Of a stretch of DNA of 64,000 bases, positions 34,042-45,730 are shown piece by piece. The notes below the pieces were generated by a model that saw only the letters and a list, made by a program, of their open reading frames with translations, did not search any database and was not told the DNA's origin. Source of the stretch: Eustoma russellianum (lineage: Eukaryota > Streptophyta > Magnoliopsida > Gentianales > Gentianaceae); the NCBI GenBank assembly GCA_036186865.1, contig AP025051.1, positions 26,648,878-26,712,877 on the forward strand. The letters are read 5' to 3'. Each line of letters starts with the position of its first letter. Within the stretch, counting starts at the first letter, position 1. The translations under genes were made by a program, and so were the position numbers.

Positions 34042-34534
34042 TGTTGGAGATGCTGCAGAGAATGACAAGCACCTTGTTGATCCTACGACTTGATCCCTGG
34101 CAGCTAAGGTGTGCATCGCTGGATCAAGGTGGGAATCAATGATTGAGAAGCTTAGATGTTGAGTTGGCAAGCTGGTGTCACTTGGGATTCTGGCTGCAGC
34201 GGTGTTCCCATGAATTTCGGAGGAAGCTGCAACTGTTTGCAGCTTAAAGGAGATGCATCTGAATCAGGAACACTTTGGAACAGGGTGAAAGGACTGTTTT
34301 ACCCTTGATAGTTATGTTATAAGCCTACTAAGTTAGAGGGTTTTTAGTCATTTAGCATGTTTTTGACCTTTAAATATTGGCGGTTGGAGCAGTTGTAGGT
34401 CAGTTTTTCAGCTTTTTACCCGATAAACCAAAAACTTCCTGCTCTCCTCTCCTGATTTCTTTCAATCCGATATGATTTGATGCTGTTCCACTGTTTTTGC
34501 TATTGAATTTGCTGTATGATTGAAACTTTTCACA
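34042..34534 (+). repeat. 3' LTR of element H (probable)
   Basis: Starts TGTTGGAG after the polypurine tract and probably ends ...TTTTCACA, about 493 bp, where a different kind of sequence begins. The other LTR is out of the window, so the right edge is inferred from TG/CA ends and from the open frame that follows. No gene. Confidence 0.6.
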
Positions 34535-35029
34535 AAGGTCATTGTCTCTGCTTTGGAGGCCATGGTGCAGGATTGGGATGCAATGATTAGTGATCTTAGA
34601 AAGAAGGCTGAAACTGCTAAGACTAGAAAGAGTCAACTCTCTGCAAGCCTGGAGGAAATGATTAAGAAGCCCGAGAAGGCAGAAAGATCTGTCACTACCC
34701 TGATTCAGGAGAGGGATGAAATCAAGATGGCCAGTCAGGTGGAGCTTTTGAAGTCTCAGTTGGAAGCTACCACCCAAAACAAAGCGGATGTCATAAATGA
34801 GTTCCTCACCTCCGATATTTTTTTTTCTCAAGCTTTTGTCCTTGATAAATCCCTTCGTGCAGCCGTGCACTATCAGAGGAATTAATATATCTAGGAAAGC
34901 ATGGCCAAATGACCCCCTTGATGATGCTGAGGTAACTGCGAGTATGGCCTCGAAGATAAGGTACAATTGGATCGAAGGGTCACAGACCTCCACGCTGACA
35001 TAAACATTGGCGAGAAGTACTAGTATTGG
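34535..35029 (+). pseudogene. Fragment J: coiled-coil coding piece, probably from a Tat-type antisense ORF
   Basis: The open stretch to 34885 encodes a heptad-rich coiled coil (ALEAMVQDWDAMISDLRKKA, LKSQLEATTQNKADVINEF) and then EFLTSD...AFVLDKSLRAAV, a pattern like the C-terminal half of the antisense ORF of Tat gypsy elements. After 34890 it continues with stops. It would then be the outermost visible layer, entered by H on the left and by G at 35030. A host coiled-coil gene piece is the alternative. Confidence 0.4.
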
Positions 35030-35952
35030 TGAGACCAAAGTTCACCTGCTCGGATAAGACAAGACTTCCAAGTTAGTCAATAACGGTCAACGTAAGTCCA
35101 CCTCGGCTAGTTGACAGGACAGAGTCCCATCTCAAATCTTGGTCAGCTCGGCCACATGCATAAGACAGGTCAGGCCGACCACCGTTCTATCTGATCAATA
35201 TGCAAGGTCAGACGACTCTAGCTAAATCAGCTCAGCTCGGCAGATCTCATTGTTCCTCTTGGCCAAACCACACTCAGGGCATTTCATCTCGGCCACTGTG
35301 CGCTTCGGCAAACCTAGCTCGGCCGTAGTATGCCTAAGCAGAGTCTTGTCACACAACAAGCTTGGCCTTCTAGCCCGACGCGTGGTGCCACTTGGCCCTC
35401 ATGCAACTCAAGACTGCCAACAGGGCAGCCGTTTATCTCCACATGTCAGCCATGGAAAGAGAGAACAGCCAGCACAGCAAATATCAGCTGCTGCGTGGCA
35501 ATTATGCAAGACAGAACTGCCACTTAGACAGCCAGGTGTCATCACCACCTCCATTCTGGGACACGCAGCTCTCAGCTTCAACTGCTATAAATAGGAGCTT
35601 CATAAATAGAAGCAGGAGGAAGTCTTTTCTAAGTCTTTATGACAACTTTAAGCCAATTTCAGGTCTCTTCAAGTCTAAGTGACATTTCAGACCTAATAGC
35701 CATCAGCTCGGCCCTAACTGCGCCTCAGCCGACCCACATAAACGGGTTCATACAGCCTTTGGTTTCAGCATAAGTTGTATACTAAAATGCCCACAACTGA
35801 CTTGAGCGTCGGAGGGTTTTCCCCAGGGCACTGACCCTGGGCCTCTAACGTTACCTTTCCTTCTCAGATTCTATAGACGGACCCTAACAGAGAGTTGATG
35901 CCATACCACAAGGATCGTCTCCGATCCACCTGGTGAAGATCCGACTTCATCA
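35030..35952 (+). repeat. 5' LTR of element G
   Basis: TGAGACC start; the first 94 bases match 41460-41553 (3' LTR). The right end is set at TTCATCA, two bases before TGGCACTAG, by inference. It holds the empty version of the F insertion site at 35119-35123. Short open frames at 35250-35682 overlap in several frames and are not genes. Confidence 0.75.
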
Positions 35953-35954
35953 TC

Positions 35955-35971
35955 TGGCACTAGAAGGAGGG
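35955..35971 (+). other. Primer binding site of element G (candidate)
   Basis: TGGCACTAGAAGGAGGG follows the LTR by two bases and begins with the required TGG. I cannot name the tRNA with confidence; it is not initiator-Met. Confidence 0.4.
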
Positions 35972-36048
35972 CCAAAAACCTCTGTCTCCCTTAAAATAGC
36001 CTTCCAAAGGCCTTCTAGGCAACCAGCCTACAAATCATCTTTAGGAAG

Positions 36049-36957
36049 ATGGATAAGAATGATCAGACAGGGGCCAAGCGGCCTATGACGCCAAGGAGAC
36101 ATCGGCGGTCTCCTCGACCACAATTGGTACAGGGTTCTCCAGGTCCAGTAGAGTCTCAACCCCCGCTGCTAACTTAACCTATGAGGAACACCTACGAGCC
36201 ATCTGCTATGTGGCCCAGAATCCCAACGTGTTCCAGGCGGTGATGAAATAAATGAAGAAAAAGCCCCAGTTGTTGGACCTAGTGAGGTCTATCCCAGTGA
36301 CTCTCTTCAGCAAAGAGAACTCATGGAGTACACTCTCCTACTCGGCCCGAGTACTATCCCGAACCTCAGGATGAGTTCATAGCCAAGGTCAGACGCTCAT
36401 GTCAGCGATCTAGCTGCCAACACTTTACGTCTGAGCAACTGAAGGCTCCAGATTATCATCTGAAGCGCGCATGGAAAGCACTGCTGCCCCTCAGACATGA
36501 CAGCGAAGTTGACAAGGAGGCTAGAGCCCCACCACGTGAAAAACAAGCTATTCATCTGAGGCTAGGTGGCCGAGTCAGGAAAGGAGTGCCTCTGTTGGCC
36601 TCCAAGACTCATATTCTTTCCGTCATAAGGGAGGAAGGTTTAGCAAGGGATCCCAGGCCCCTGTCAGGACGTATTCACAAAAGAGATCCTCAATCATATT
36701 GCCTCTTCCATCATGATATTGGGCACCATACTGAGGACAGCAGGCAACTCACTCACGAGATTAAACGTTTAATCGAGCTTGGCTACCTGCGGTGTTACTA
36801 TAACCCCAGCTCAAGACTGCAAAATAGGCTGGATTTTACTCAGCCTCCTCCTGATGAAAGATGCCGACTCGGTCACAGACGTCGGCCACCAGAGGATGAA
36901 GACCTAGATATGACTGGGCAACGGCTGCGGGCTCCTGAACGGATAAAGCCGACCTGA
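36049..36957 (+). pseudogene. Element G gag remnant (broken)
   Basis: ATG at 36049-36051 opens MDKNDQTGAKRPMTPRRH, then a frame change near 36175 leads to a short conserved stretch (LTYEEHLRAICYVAQNPNV) and several stops. The last part, from 36586, is open: SKTHILSVIREEGL followed by the Tat gag signature YCLFHHDIGHHTEDSRQL and EIKRLIELGYL, an altered zinc-binding site (Cys to Ser). It ends at 36957 without joining a protease. Confidence 0.75.
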
Positions 36958-38290
36958 AGGCAAAAAGCTGACAACACTAAGGGTCATAGCCCAACTTCCC
37001 CGTATGTATCCAAATCTCTTTTGTACATACATGTCCATATATTTAAAGCTAATGCTTTATCTGTCAATGTTTATTCCAAATTTGCTATTGCAAATAAGCT
37101 GCCCAAATATGAATCAGGATTCATCTCGGCTAATGGGGCACGAAGATCCCAATCCTACTTAGAATTTTTGGCCCAGCTCAGCTCGACCTACCACTCTATC
37201 TGACATTCAGTCTGTGTTGGAGGCTTAATTATTATTCCTTCACTTTATGGTTCATGAGGAGATTCACCTAGACTGTGAGAAAAGTTCTGTGCCTACTTGA
37301 CGTCCACTTTATGGTTCGTAACAGAATTGGAGCCCGACAAGATTCGCGCTTAGCGGATCTCTGCCTTATGGCTCATGAAGGGACTCGACACACAAGTTTT
37401 CTCGGCTCGGTGACCTCTCTCTTATGGCTCATCAGATCAAGGAAACAACATTATGCGTCCAATACACTTTATGGTTCGTAACAGAATTGGAGCCCGACAA
37501 GATTCGCGCTTAGCGGATCTCTGCCTTATGGCTCATGAAGGGACTCGACACACAAGTTTTCTCGGCTCGGTGACCTCTCTCTTATGGCTCATCAGATCAA
37601 GGAAACAACATTATGCGTCCAATAACAGCAAAGGTTCACCTCGGTCTTAAGGCTTGTTAGGGGTTCACCTCGGCGTGTATATCCGCCTTACGGCTAGCCT
37701 TGGTCTTAAGGCTTGTTAGGGGTTTACCTTGATTTCCTCCACGCCTCTACCTTATGGGTTAGAAGGGCCTCGGCTCGGATAAAACACCCTCCCACGTTGG
37801 AGGCTCAACTATTTGCTCTCTGCCTTATGGTTTTAAGGGAGCCCCCAAATGCGACAGGTTTCACACCTCGAGAGTAGTGGCCTAAGTGGTCACCCCCTTT
37901 CTCCGTCTTATGGTTTTAAGGGAACCCCAAACGTGTCAGGTTTCACGTCTCGGCAGAATGACCTAAGTGGTCTCTCACTCCTCTGCCTTATGGTTTCAAG
38001 GGGATCAAAATTGGCCGCTACAAGGGAAACCTGGGCCATATAGTCTCATATCAGCCGCAACAAAATGATGTCTCGACCATATAATCTCAGCTTGGCCTAG
38101 TAAAAAGCAAGCTCTTAGCGCCAAAACTCTCGAGTTAAATTGGGCAAGTTGCTGCCTAGGCCAGAATAGCCGAGCAGAGAAAAACGCCGCTAAAAGCCTT
38201 GCGGCAACTAAGGACAGAATAATTCCAAGTTATTGTCTCAAAACATTATTTAGCCTGTTCTCGGCTAAAGCAAATCAAGTCTGCTGGCTC
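36958..38290. repeat. Repeat-rich non-coding region of element G
   Basis: No gene. Contains the perfect 160-bp tandem pair (37305-37624), a degenerate 80-83-bp repeat near 37824, 37907 and 37987 (CTTATGGTTTTAAGGG...CCTAAGTGGTC), and scattered CTTATGG and CTCGGC words. Such variable repeats before the 3' LTR are known in Tat elements. Confidence 0.75.
37305..37624. repeat. Perfect tandem duplication, 2 x 160 bp
   Basis: 37305-37464 and 37465-37624 are identical at every base I compared. The unit starts CACTTTATGG and ends GCGTCCAATA. The two copies make the same open frame, which is a by-product of the repeat. Confidence 0.92.
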
Positions 38291-38636
38291 AGCCAGATAG
38301 CTCAACAGACCTCAACCTTAGCTTATTCTTGGCTCGGCCCAATAAGAATAATAGGTTTATTCTAAAATTTGAAGACTTAGTTCGTTTTATTAGAACTGTT
38401 TTGCAGAATGAGAAGTCTGCCAAACGCAGGGCCGACATTATATCTTGGCAACAACAAGCCTGCAAACTTGGTTCAAGAAATGTTACTAAGCAAAAATACT
38501 GAATGCATGAGCAGAACAAAAAGTAAAGAACTGAAGTACAAAAGAAGCTCAACACTTTTGAGAATATGTATTGAAAAATTTCAAGTACAAAGGTTTTACA
38601 AGGTCGACTCAAACCTATTACAACAAAATCCTAAGT

Positions 38637-41039
38637 CTACTCTTCAGCCTCCCTCAGATCTGCTCCATTCAGAAACTTCTCAAACTGGGAGTCAAAATCC
38701 AGCTCAGGAGTTGAATTGTAGAGTTCAGCGAGCCGAGGATCTTCCTTATTCAACTGAGGACAGACCTCCGAGTAGACATCGATGGCATTGGTCTGCCCCA
38801 TCTGCATTGCCGGGGCTTGCAGCAACAATAAGTTTTCTTCAAAAAAATTTTACTTTCTTAACTCAGCTACTGCCTCAGCTTTCGCCTCTGCCAGTTGCTG
38901 AGCCGAGTCAGCCATACGCTGCTCCAAGTCTTTTTTGCGCTGTAACCCAGCATCCTTATCCTTTTGCAAGGACACCACTTTAGAAGCTGTCCGGGTCAAA
39001 GAGGCCTCCAAGTCAGCATTCTTGTCCACTAACTCGGCATTCTCACCTTCCAACTCATTTATCCATAGAGTTAGAAGATGCCCACGTCATGTCAGCTTCT
39101 TCTTTCTGTTCTTGAATTTTGGAGATTTCCAACTTCAGTGTAGCAGCCTCTTTGTCATGCTCTGCCATGACCTGAGAAGCGTCCTCGAGTTCCTGAAGTT
39201 TGACTTTGAGGGCCACATTAAGCTCTTTATCTCGTCAAGGATCTCCAATTGCTGAGATCGGATATGCTCAGTAGGAGTTGAAAGTTAGTGAAATAACTTG
39301 GTCAAGAAATATGCTAAAGAAGCAACTATTCAGGAGTGCCAAGTTGCAATGGTAAGCATCCTCAAGGTGCTTCCATAATGCAGCAGAAAATCTTTGGTGG
39401 TCAAGGGGAAGAATCATCGTTGTTCAGCCTTCTGGCCGTGGCTGGGTAGGCCACAGAGTCCTGCTCCGTGAATTCCCCAAGGATCAGCATCGGTTGCTTT
39501 GGCTGAGTAGTTGGAGTCTCGGCTTCAAGGATAGCTGAGTCTTTGCCACGACATCTTTTCCTTAGACTGGAACCTTCAGCTGTCTCAGAAATCTGCTTGG
39601 ACTCGGCTAGAGCCAGAACCCAAGGGGACGTCTCAGCTACTTCGTCCCTTGCTTCCGCAATTGGCAGATCTGAAACAATATACCAAATGAAAAATTATCA
39701 TTTAGACTCAAAGATTAGAAATGGAAAAAGATAAGAGATAAGGTACCTGGACCAACAGACTCGGACACCACGAGAACAGGCTGACCTATAGCAGTCTCAT
39801 CCAATATAGCCTCAGCTCTCGGCTCGGCCACAGGAGCATCTACCGCAGGGGGCAGGGCTAATGCAGGGGGCATCTCGGCTACAGACCTCGGCCTAGGACT
39901 TTGAACTTTTTTGCAAGCCGCAATCTCGGCAAGACGAGCCGCAAACTGGCCACCTTTAGGAGCCATTGAACCTGTGCAGAACACGGACTTTCACTATCTC
40001 AAGAGAAAGTCAGCATGAAAATTACAAGAAAAACAAGTACCTACCCCTGACTATTTTCAAGTTTTCTGGGAAAAGAGGCCGAAAGTTGGGACCAGAGGCT
40101 ATGTGGCCCAGGTTGGCCGCCTTTAGAATTGCGGCATCCACCTTGTGTCAGTCTATGACCACAGGCAGAGACTGTAATTTGGCCGCCTCATCACAAGACT
40201 CTGGACTCGGCTTCAGATTATCCGTCTTTCCAGACTTCCAGATGTTCCACTTGGGCAATCCTTGCTTCATAATAAAAAAGTACCTACCCTTCAACTTTTT
40301 GGTAAAGGTAGGGATATTAATGGCAAAATTAAACTCGCTGGTAGGAGCTCGCTTGCTAAAATAATACCAGTTTTCAGAGGATCTACAAGAGAATAGACCC
40401 CTTAAAACTCTGAGGTCAAACTGAGATTCAATGACTCTTAGGAAAAGAAAAAGCAGAGTATAGTTTTCAGACGGTTGGGTTTTATTTGTGGAAGCCTGAG
40501 ATTATAAGATTGAAGGATACGAACCAAAGACTCAGGAACAGGAAGATTAAACCCAGACTTGAAAAATTTCTTCATAGAGAGCCTCATAACCCATTGGAGG
40601 ATCATAGGCTATCTGACCAGGCTGAGGTAGAATGGGATTAAATCATTCAAGCTCAATTTCATACACATCGCAGATCCGAGTCAGGTCATCCTCGGTCAGA
40701 GTGCAGAAAGACCCTTGAACCTGAGCAGAAGGGGGCCTCTGTAAACTATCGTTGTTTACAAAGGCGAAGACCTTGGCAGAGCCAAAGGAATCACAGCCGC
40801 CAGAGTAGTGCGACATCCACTTGCTCCGGCGAGGACTCAATCACCGCATCAGCTTGGTTGCGCTGAGCACGTTTACTAGGCCCAGCGGGACCACCAATAG
40901 ACTTACGCAGCCTGGCCAAAAGACGGTCGTCAGTGGCAACCGTCCTCTCCGATGATGAAGAACTATAACTTCCTCTATCACCACCGCATAAGACGCACCC
41001 TCAGACACATTCTGTGAATCGGAGGCAGAAGATATAATG
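38637..41039 (-). pseudogene. Antisense ORF of Tat-type element G (several exons or frames, broken)
   Basis: Minus strand, opposite to gag. From right: a Ser-rich start with SERTVATDDRLLARLRKSIGG (near 40950), GSFCTLTEDDLTRICDVYEI (40650-40720), PPMGYEALYEEIF, a conserved core ENWYYFSKRAP...GRYFFI...PKWNIWKSG (40200-40380), a Pro/Ala-rich part (39740-39970), EAETPTTQPKQPM (39500), a coiled coil ENAELVDKNADLEASL (38850-39053) and an acidic end PELDFDSQFEKFLNGADL (38650-38710). This is the layout of the PF04195-like antisense protein of Tat elements, whose function is not known. Stops (for example TGA near 40152) and frame changes break it; gaps near 39670 and 40010 could be introns. Confidence 0.65.
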
Positions 41040-41444
41040 AAGGTGAAGAGAAGACTTACAGAGAAGGAAGAGGACTGGGGGAAAGCAAGAGAAGACTGCC
41101 GGAGGAGGAGGAAGACCAGTGGAAACCTAGGAAAGGCCGCCGGAGTAGAAGAAACTCAGAGAAAGAGGAGAGTAGACAACGATGATGACAGGGAGATGAA
41201 ACTCTACCCAATGATCTTTATATAAAGCCCTTGGTGATCCACCCCAAGATTTGCCTTGAGAGTGTCATCCTCGAGGATCTCAAACGCCGAAAGTAAAAGG
41301 CATCAAAATACTTCGCAGACTGCGCAAGCATTAAAACCCAGCACTGCCCAGTCAGAGGTAGACATGTCACAACTTGACAGGACAACACATTAAAAGCTTT
41401 GAATCGATTAGTCTGCCCTTCCTGCTCGGCTCGGCCAGACTAAT

Positions 41445-41459
41445 ATGGGGGCAAAGTGG
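41445..41459 (+). other. Polypurine tract of element G
   Basis: ATGGGGGCAAAGTGG directly before the 3' LTR start TGAGACC. The stretch 41040-41444 before it is non-coding. Confidence 0.7.
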
Positions 41460-41553
41460 TGAGACCAAAGTTTACCTGCTCGGATAAGACAAGACTTTCA
41501 AGTTAGTCAATAACAATCAACGTAAGTCCACCTCGACTAGTTGACAGGATAGA
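41460..41553 (+). repeat. Start of the 3' LTR of element G
   Basis: 94 bases that match 35030-35123 with few changes, ending GGATAGA where F begins. ATAGA (41549-41553) is the expected target duplication of F; the rest lies beyond the window. Confidence 0.85.
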
Positions 41554-42225
41554 TGTAGCAAACCTATCCCGAGCCATAGTACTCGAAACGACTCACCCGT
41601 CGTATTTCGCTAAGGAAGATACAAGGCGTCAAATTGAAACAAATACATGTCAACGGAAGTCAAAATTCAAAACCTCGAAATAATCATAATCATTAATATC
41701 AATGTATAGGGAAATCTAAATCCAATACAAATGTCAAACATAGATATAACTAAATCTCCAATGTACATAAACCTCGAGTAGCGAAAATAATTGTCTCTAG
41801 TAAATCCTCAATGAGTTACATCGGAATATCCTCAATCCCGAAACCTCCATTCTTGATCATCCTCGAGTGTGCTAACTCAATTATCTGTCTATCTGTAAAA
41901 AAATGTTAAGCGTAGTTTGAGCGACAAGTCGCTCAGCAAGTAATCCCACTATACTTACAATGGGATCATACACGGAGAAGCGAGTGTGATAAAAATATAT
42001 ACCAATATAAAATAATAACATGCTTCTCTTCGCAAGTAAATTTACAATTCTGCCCCTAACATCCAAAAGCAAATAGAGCAAATAGACCGAACAAAGTACA
42101 AAACAAAGTCCAATTACATATGTAACAAAGTCCAATAACGTATGTAACAAATTCCAATTAAGTACGTAACAAAGTCCAATTAGGGTTAGTCCAAACTAAA
42201 ATCGATGATGCAATTTTTCAAAACC

Positions 42226-42440
42226 GATGCGATACGATAAAAATCAATTTCCGACATTCAAATTCGATTTCCAAAACATCCATTTTCGAATTTCCAAAAG
42301 CAATTTCAAATGTTCAATACGATACGATATGGTACGATGATCGTTACGATACGATATGATGTTCGATACGATACGATACAATTTCCAATATGATACGATA
42401 CGATACGATACGGTATTTCGATCATCGATACCAATACGAT
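42226..42440. repeat. GATAC-rich low-complexity patch
   Basis: Dozens of CGATA/GATAC pentamers in degenerate tandem order, longest near 42400-42413. Lies inside the F LTR. Confidence 0.8.
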
Positions 42441-42532
42441 TCCAATGCAATAGCCATGGCTTTTACCTTACAAATGATTTATATGGCAAGACTTACGAAT
42501 TGATCCCCCAATGGTGAAATATGCCACATATG

Positions 42533-42650
42533 CTCTATCAAAATAGTCAAATATGCCTGGACGCTCCAATTGGCGGTCAAATATGTCCAGGCACTCTATC
42601 AAAATAGTCAAATATGCCCGGACACTCCGTTTGTTTGGGACCAATCCAGC
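42533..42650. repeat. 61-bp direct repeat in the F LTR
   Basis: CTCTATCAAAATAGTCAAATATG begins at 42533 and again at 42594. The second unit is cut short near 42628. A third, partial CAAATATGTCC word lies between them. Confidence 0.7.
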
Positions 42651-44302
42651 TTAACAATATATTTCGAGTGTAGGGGTGAATTTCCAAAAATATGCAAATG
42701 CAACTTTCCAAAATCATTTCCAAGTACCCAAGGTTAGTCCAATTTACCAAAATGTTCCAAAATGTCAAATTTGCCAAAATTACCAAAATACCATCCAAAT
42801 AACACATGGTTTCCAAACAAATAATCCAAATATACCAAAAAGTCTAAAATATCATAACCGCTGTGTATGTATACACATATATATGCCCACGTCCATACAT
42901 GCACGTATACGCATAGTATGTACACGCTACTCACTTGGCCCACTTCTTCCCCACATTCGATGCCGATACACCAATTTAATCCGCATAAAATCATATTGAT
43001 TCCACCGACTTCGATTCATATACTTATGCGAAATTGATTATATCCTAGGTTTGCTAACGTCCCTCAACCATTAATCCATTCGGCCATTATACAAATTTAC
43101 ACATGCAATTTACAACTCATAAAAATATGTGTGTATATAGGGAACATAAATGTACCATGTGCTATATGTTATTCACGTTTGAGAATCTGAATAATCATAC
43201 CCTTTTCATCTTTCACAACACAAAGCCCTTTTTCTTCCTTTACAAATCCACCTAATTCAATATATATACAATCAAATACTTACCTACAGTATGCCAAATG
43301 AATAAGTGAATTTTATATGGTCATATTTCATTTGCAAGCTTCGGCCATCAGCACATCAAATCCTGAACTTCTCAAACGTTACCCATATTCTTCGGGCAAC
43401 ATATATATTCACACATATATAGAACATACGTAACATATATATATTATATTGGTATGATACCATTTTAAAATCAAACTCCCCCCTTTCTAATGGCCATTCG
43501 GCCAGTGTTCCCTCAAAGCAATAAATCACCTTTAATTTTTTTGTCACATGCTCACGGATAATATTAAATCTATATTTATATTAAATATATATAACATACT
43601 TACTTTATATTATATTAATATGGCCTTTTTGCAATTCTAGTAACCCACTGGCCGAATTTCCTCTTACCATTTGTAAACAAATGTCGGCCAGTGCACTTTT
43701 TCAAATACGACATCCATACGTACGCATATATACATATATAAACACGGCCATAAATCCAGGTATTATCATAACACTATGTATTCAAAAATACTCATGCATG
43801 ATCTGATTTTATTACGAACATACACGTATAAAATTTTCGCAAAACATAGCAAGTATATAAAGATTACTTACATTGCTTGGACTATACTATACCGTAGTTG
43901 GAATCGGGGTTGGATTTTGACAAGAATCTCTTCTTCTTCTTTTTTCCTTTCCTCCCTTTTCCTCCCTTTTCTTTCTTCACTTTCGGCCCTCTTCTTATTT
44001 TCCTCACAGCACTCTTTGTTTTTGTTTTACACCCAAATGGCCGGTCGTTTAACTTTTTTCAGGAGATAAGGAAGAATTGTGTGTTTAAGTAAGGAGTTAA
44101 GGAAGATAAAGGGGTTAATGGGTGTAATGGTTGGGGGGTTATAGTTATAATAAGAGGGGTTATGGAAGATAGTGGGATAGTGGGGAATTAATAAGGTTTA
44201 GTGTTAAAAAAAAATTTCCCTTTTTCTTCCTACCGTTGCACACATACATATTATGTGCTATTTTTCATTATTATTATTTTTCTAAAACTGTGGGTTACAA
44301 CA

Positions 44303-45730
44303 TTCCTCCTCCCTTACAAAAAGTTTCATCCTCGAAACTTGCGTATTGTAATTAACGACTTAGTGTAGTTCTACTTGATCCATTCATCTAGCATATGCTA
44401 CGAATATCATTATATCAACCCCACCTTTAGGTTGCTAAGCCCTCATTTTTACCTATACCACTTAACATATATCATTCAACTCATTTAATTGTAATCTACG
44501 ATTCTAAATTCTTAAACTCACCATATACGATCCATCTCATAGGTAAATAACCACACTAACTATTCATGGAGTACGTCAATATAGTAATCGTTACCCTTCC
44601 TTAACACAATGCTAAGTCCTCTAAATCTATTCATATATACATACGAGCTAGCTCTATGATCATGCCTTTACTTTTCATGAGATATTATCAACAGCCTAGT
44701 ATACGAAATATGTGTATGAACATGTTTTTCAAACAAAATGTTGCTTATGTAGCTATAACCATGTAAAATATATCCTTTTTATTATATATATTTTTTACAT
44801 GAGAATCAAGTATTATATACTTATTTTCGCAAGACGGTGTCTAAAAATATTGGCATAATTTACTTACAAAAGTATTATAGGTAAGATAACATTAAAACAA
44901 TCTGAAACTCAACAAACGTAACGGTTTATAAAACATTTGAATTCGAAATCTCTCTTTTCTAAAAGAAGTATGTTATTTCGCAAAATTAAGTAAGTTCATT
45001 GCAAGTGGTAAACATTTAATTGTAAAAAATGCTTGCAATATCGATAGTTGACAAATCAAATTAATTTCGACAAAATAGCTATAATAAAACGATAATTAAA
45101 ATATTGTATAAAACAATATATAGACATCACTCTTGGAGAACTTCATCATTTCTAAAAGTCTCTCCGTTTACAGTTGTCGAAAATAATTGAACCTTCATAA
45201 TGTTGATATGCAAATACGGGAAAAGAAGTAGCCTTGTAAAACTAATAGACCAAATGAAATACTTAGAAATAAAATCTTTGTAGAACTTTTAAATATAGGT
45301 GTACCGTCGCATACGTGTCTATATGATAATATTTAACTCCTTGAGGAATGATAGTCTAATACTTTGTATAATTTCTATAACTCATCCTTATTTTAAAATA
45401 AAGATCTCCTATCTACAATTTCTTATCAGTCTAGCATTCGTTATAAATGATAAAGTCTTTTAACTTAAATCGTCCAATCATAGAAAGGTATACCAATTAT
45501 CAATCGACTACGACATTTCTTATTGACCATGCTTTCGCGCGCCACACTACCTACTGTACTTCTTTTCATAGTTATTTCAACTACATTTTTTTTAAACTTA
45601 GTCTCATATGAAAAGCAAACACTACTTATTCATGCTTACTCTATTTCAATTCAAACCTACCAGATTAAGGCTGAGTAACTCAATGTCCCTAAGAATCAAT
45701 ACTTACCCTAACATTTGGCATAATTCATCA
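44303..45730 (-). mobile_element. Internal 3' end of element F, non-coding
   Basis: Starts with the polypurine tract (minus strand GTAAGGGAGGAGGAA next to the LTR) and the word TTCATCCTCGAAACTTG that E also has just inside its LTR. The rest is AT-rich with no open frame or motif I can support. It stops at the insertion of E; CATCA (45726-45730) is E's expected target duplication. Confidence 0.6.

Larger units (their letters stand above)
35030..41553 (+). mobile_element. Element G: Tat-type Ty3/gypsy derivative lacking pol
   Basis: A 923-bp 5' LTR, primer site, gag remnant, repeat-rich region, antisense ORF, polypurine tract and the first 94 bases of the 3' LTR, where F is inserted. Protease, RT and integrase are absent, so it needed help from an autonomous relative. 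Gag type plus antisense ORF plus tandem repeats before the 3' end identify the Tat group. The sequence is richer in G+C than its neighbours, with many CTCGGC words. Confidence 0.8.
41554..44302 (-). repeat. 3' LTR of element F (Tekay-like gypsy)
   Basis: 2749 bp, TGTAGC...GGGTTACAACA. The first 100 bases resemble the E LTR (shared CGTA(C/T)TTC(A/G)CTAAGGA and GGCGTC words), and the end plus polypurine tract are close to E's. Contains a GATAC-rich patch (42226-42440), a 61-bp direct repeat (42533-42650) and a CT-rich tract (43922-44010). No gene; the open frames are short and random. Confidence 0.75.

Noticed and set aside
35250..35682. Overlapping plus-strand open frames of 65-114 codons
   Set aside because: Three frames open at once in a G+C-rich LTR, no domain, no start context; chance.
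37305..38010. CRISPR-like array
   Set aside because: The units are directly adjacent with no unique spacers, in a plant retrotransposon.
41554..44302. F LTR as a solo LTR
   Set aside because: It is followed directly by a polypurine tract and the internal word TTCATCCTCGAAACTTG shared with E, so internal sequence is present.
44303..45730. Possible gene in the AT-rich stretch inside F
   Set aside because: No open frame of useful length and no motif on either strand.
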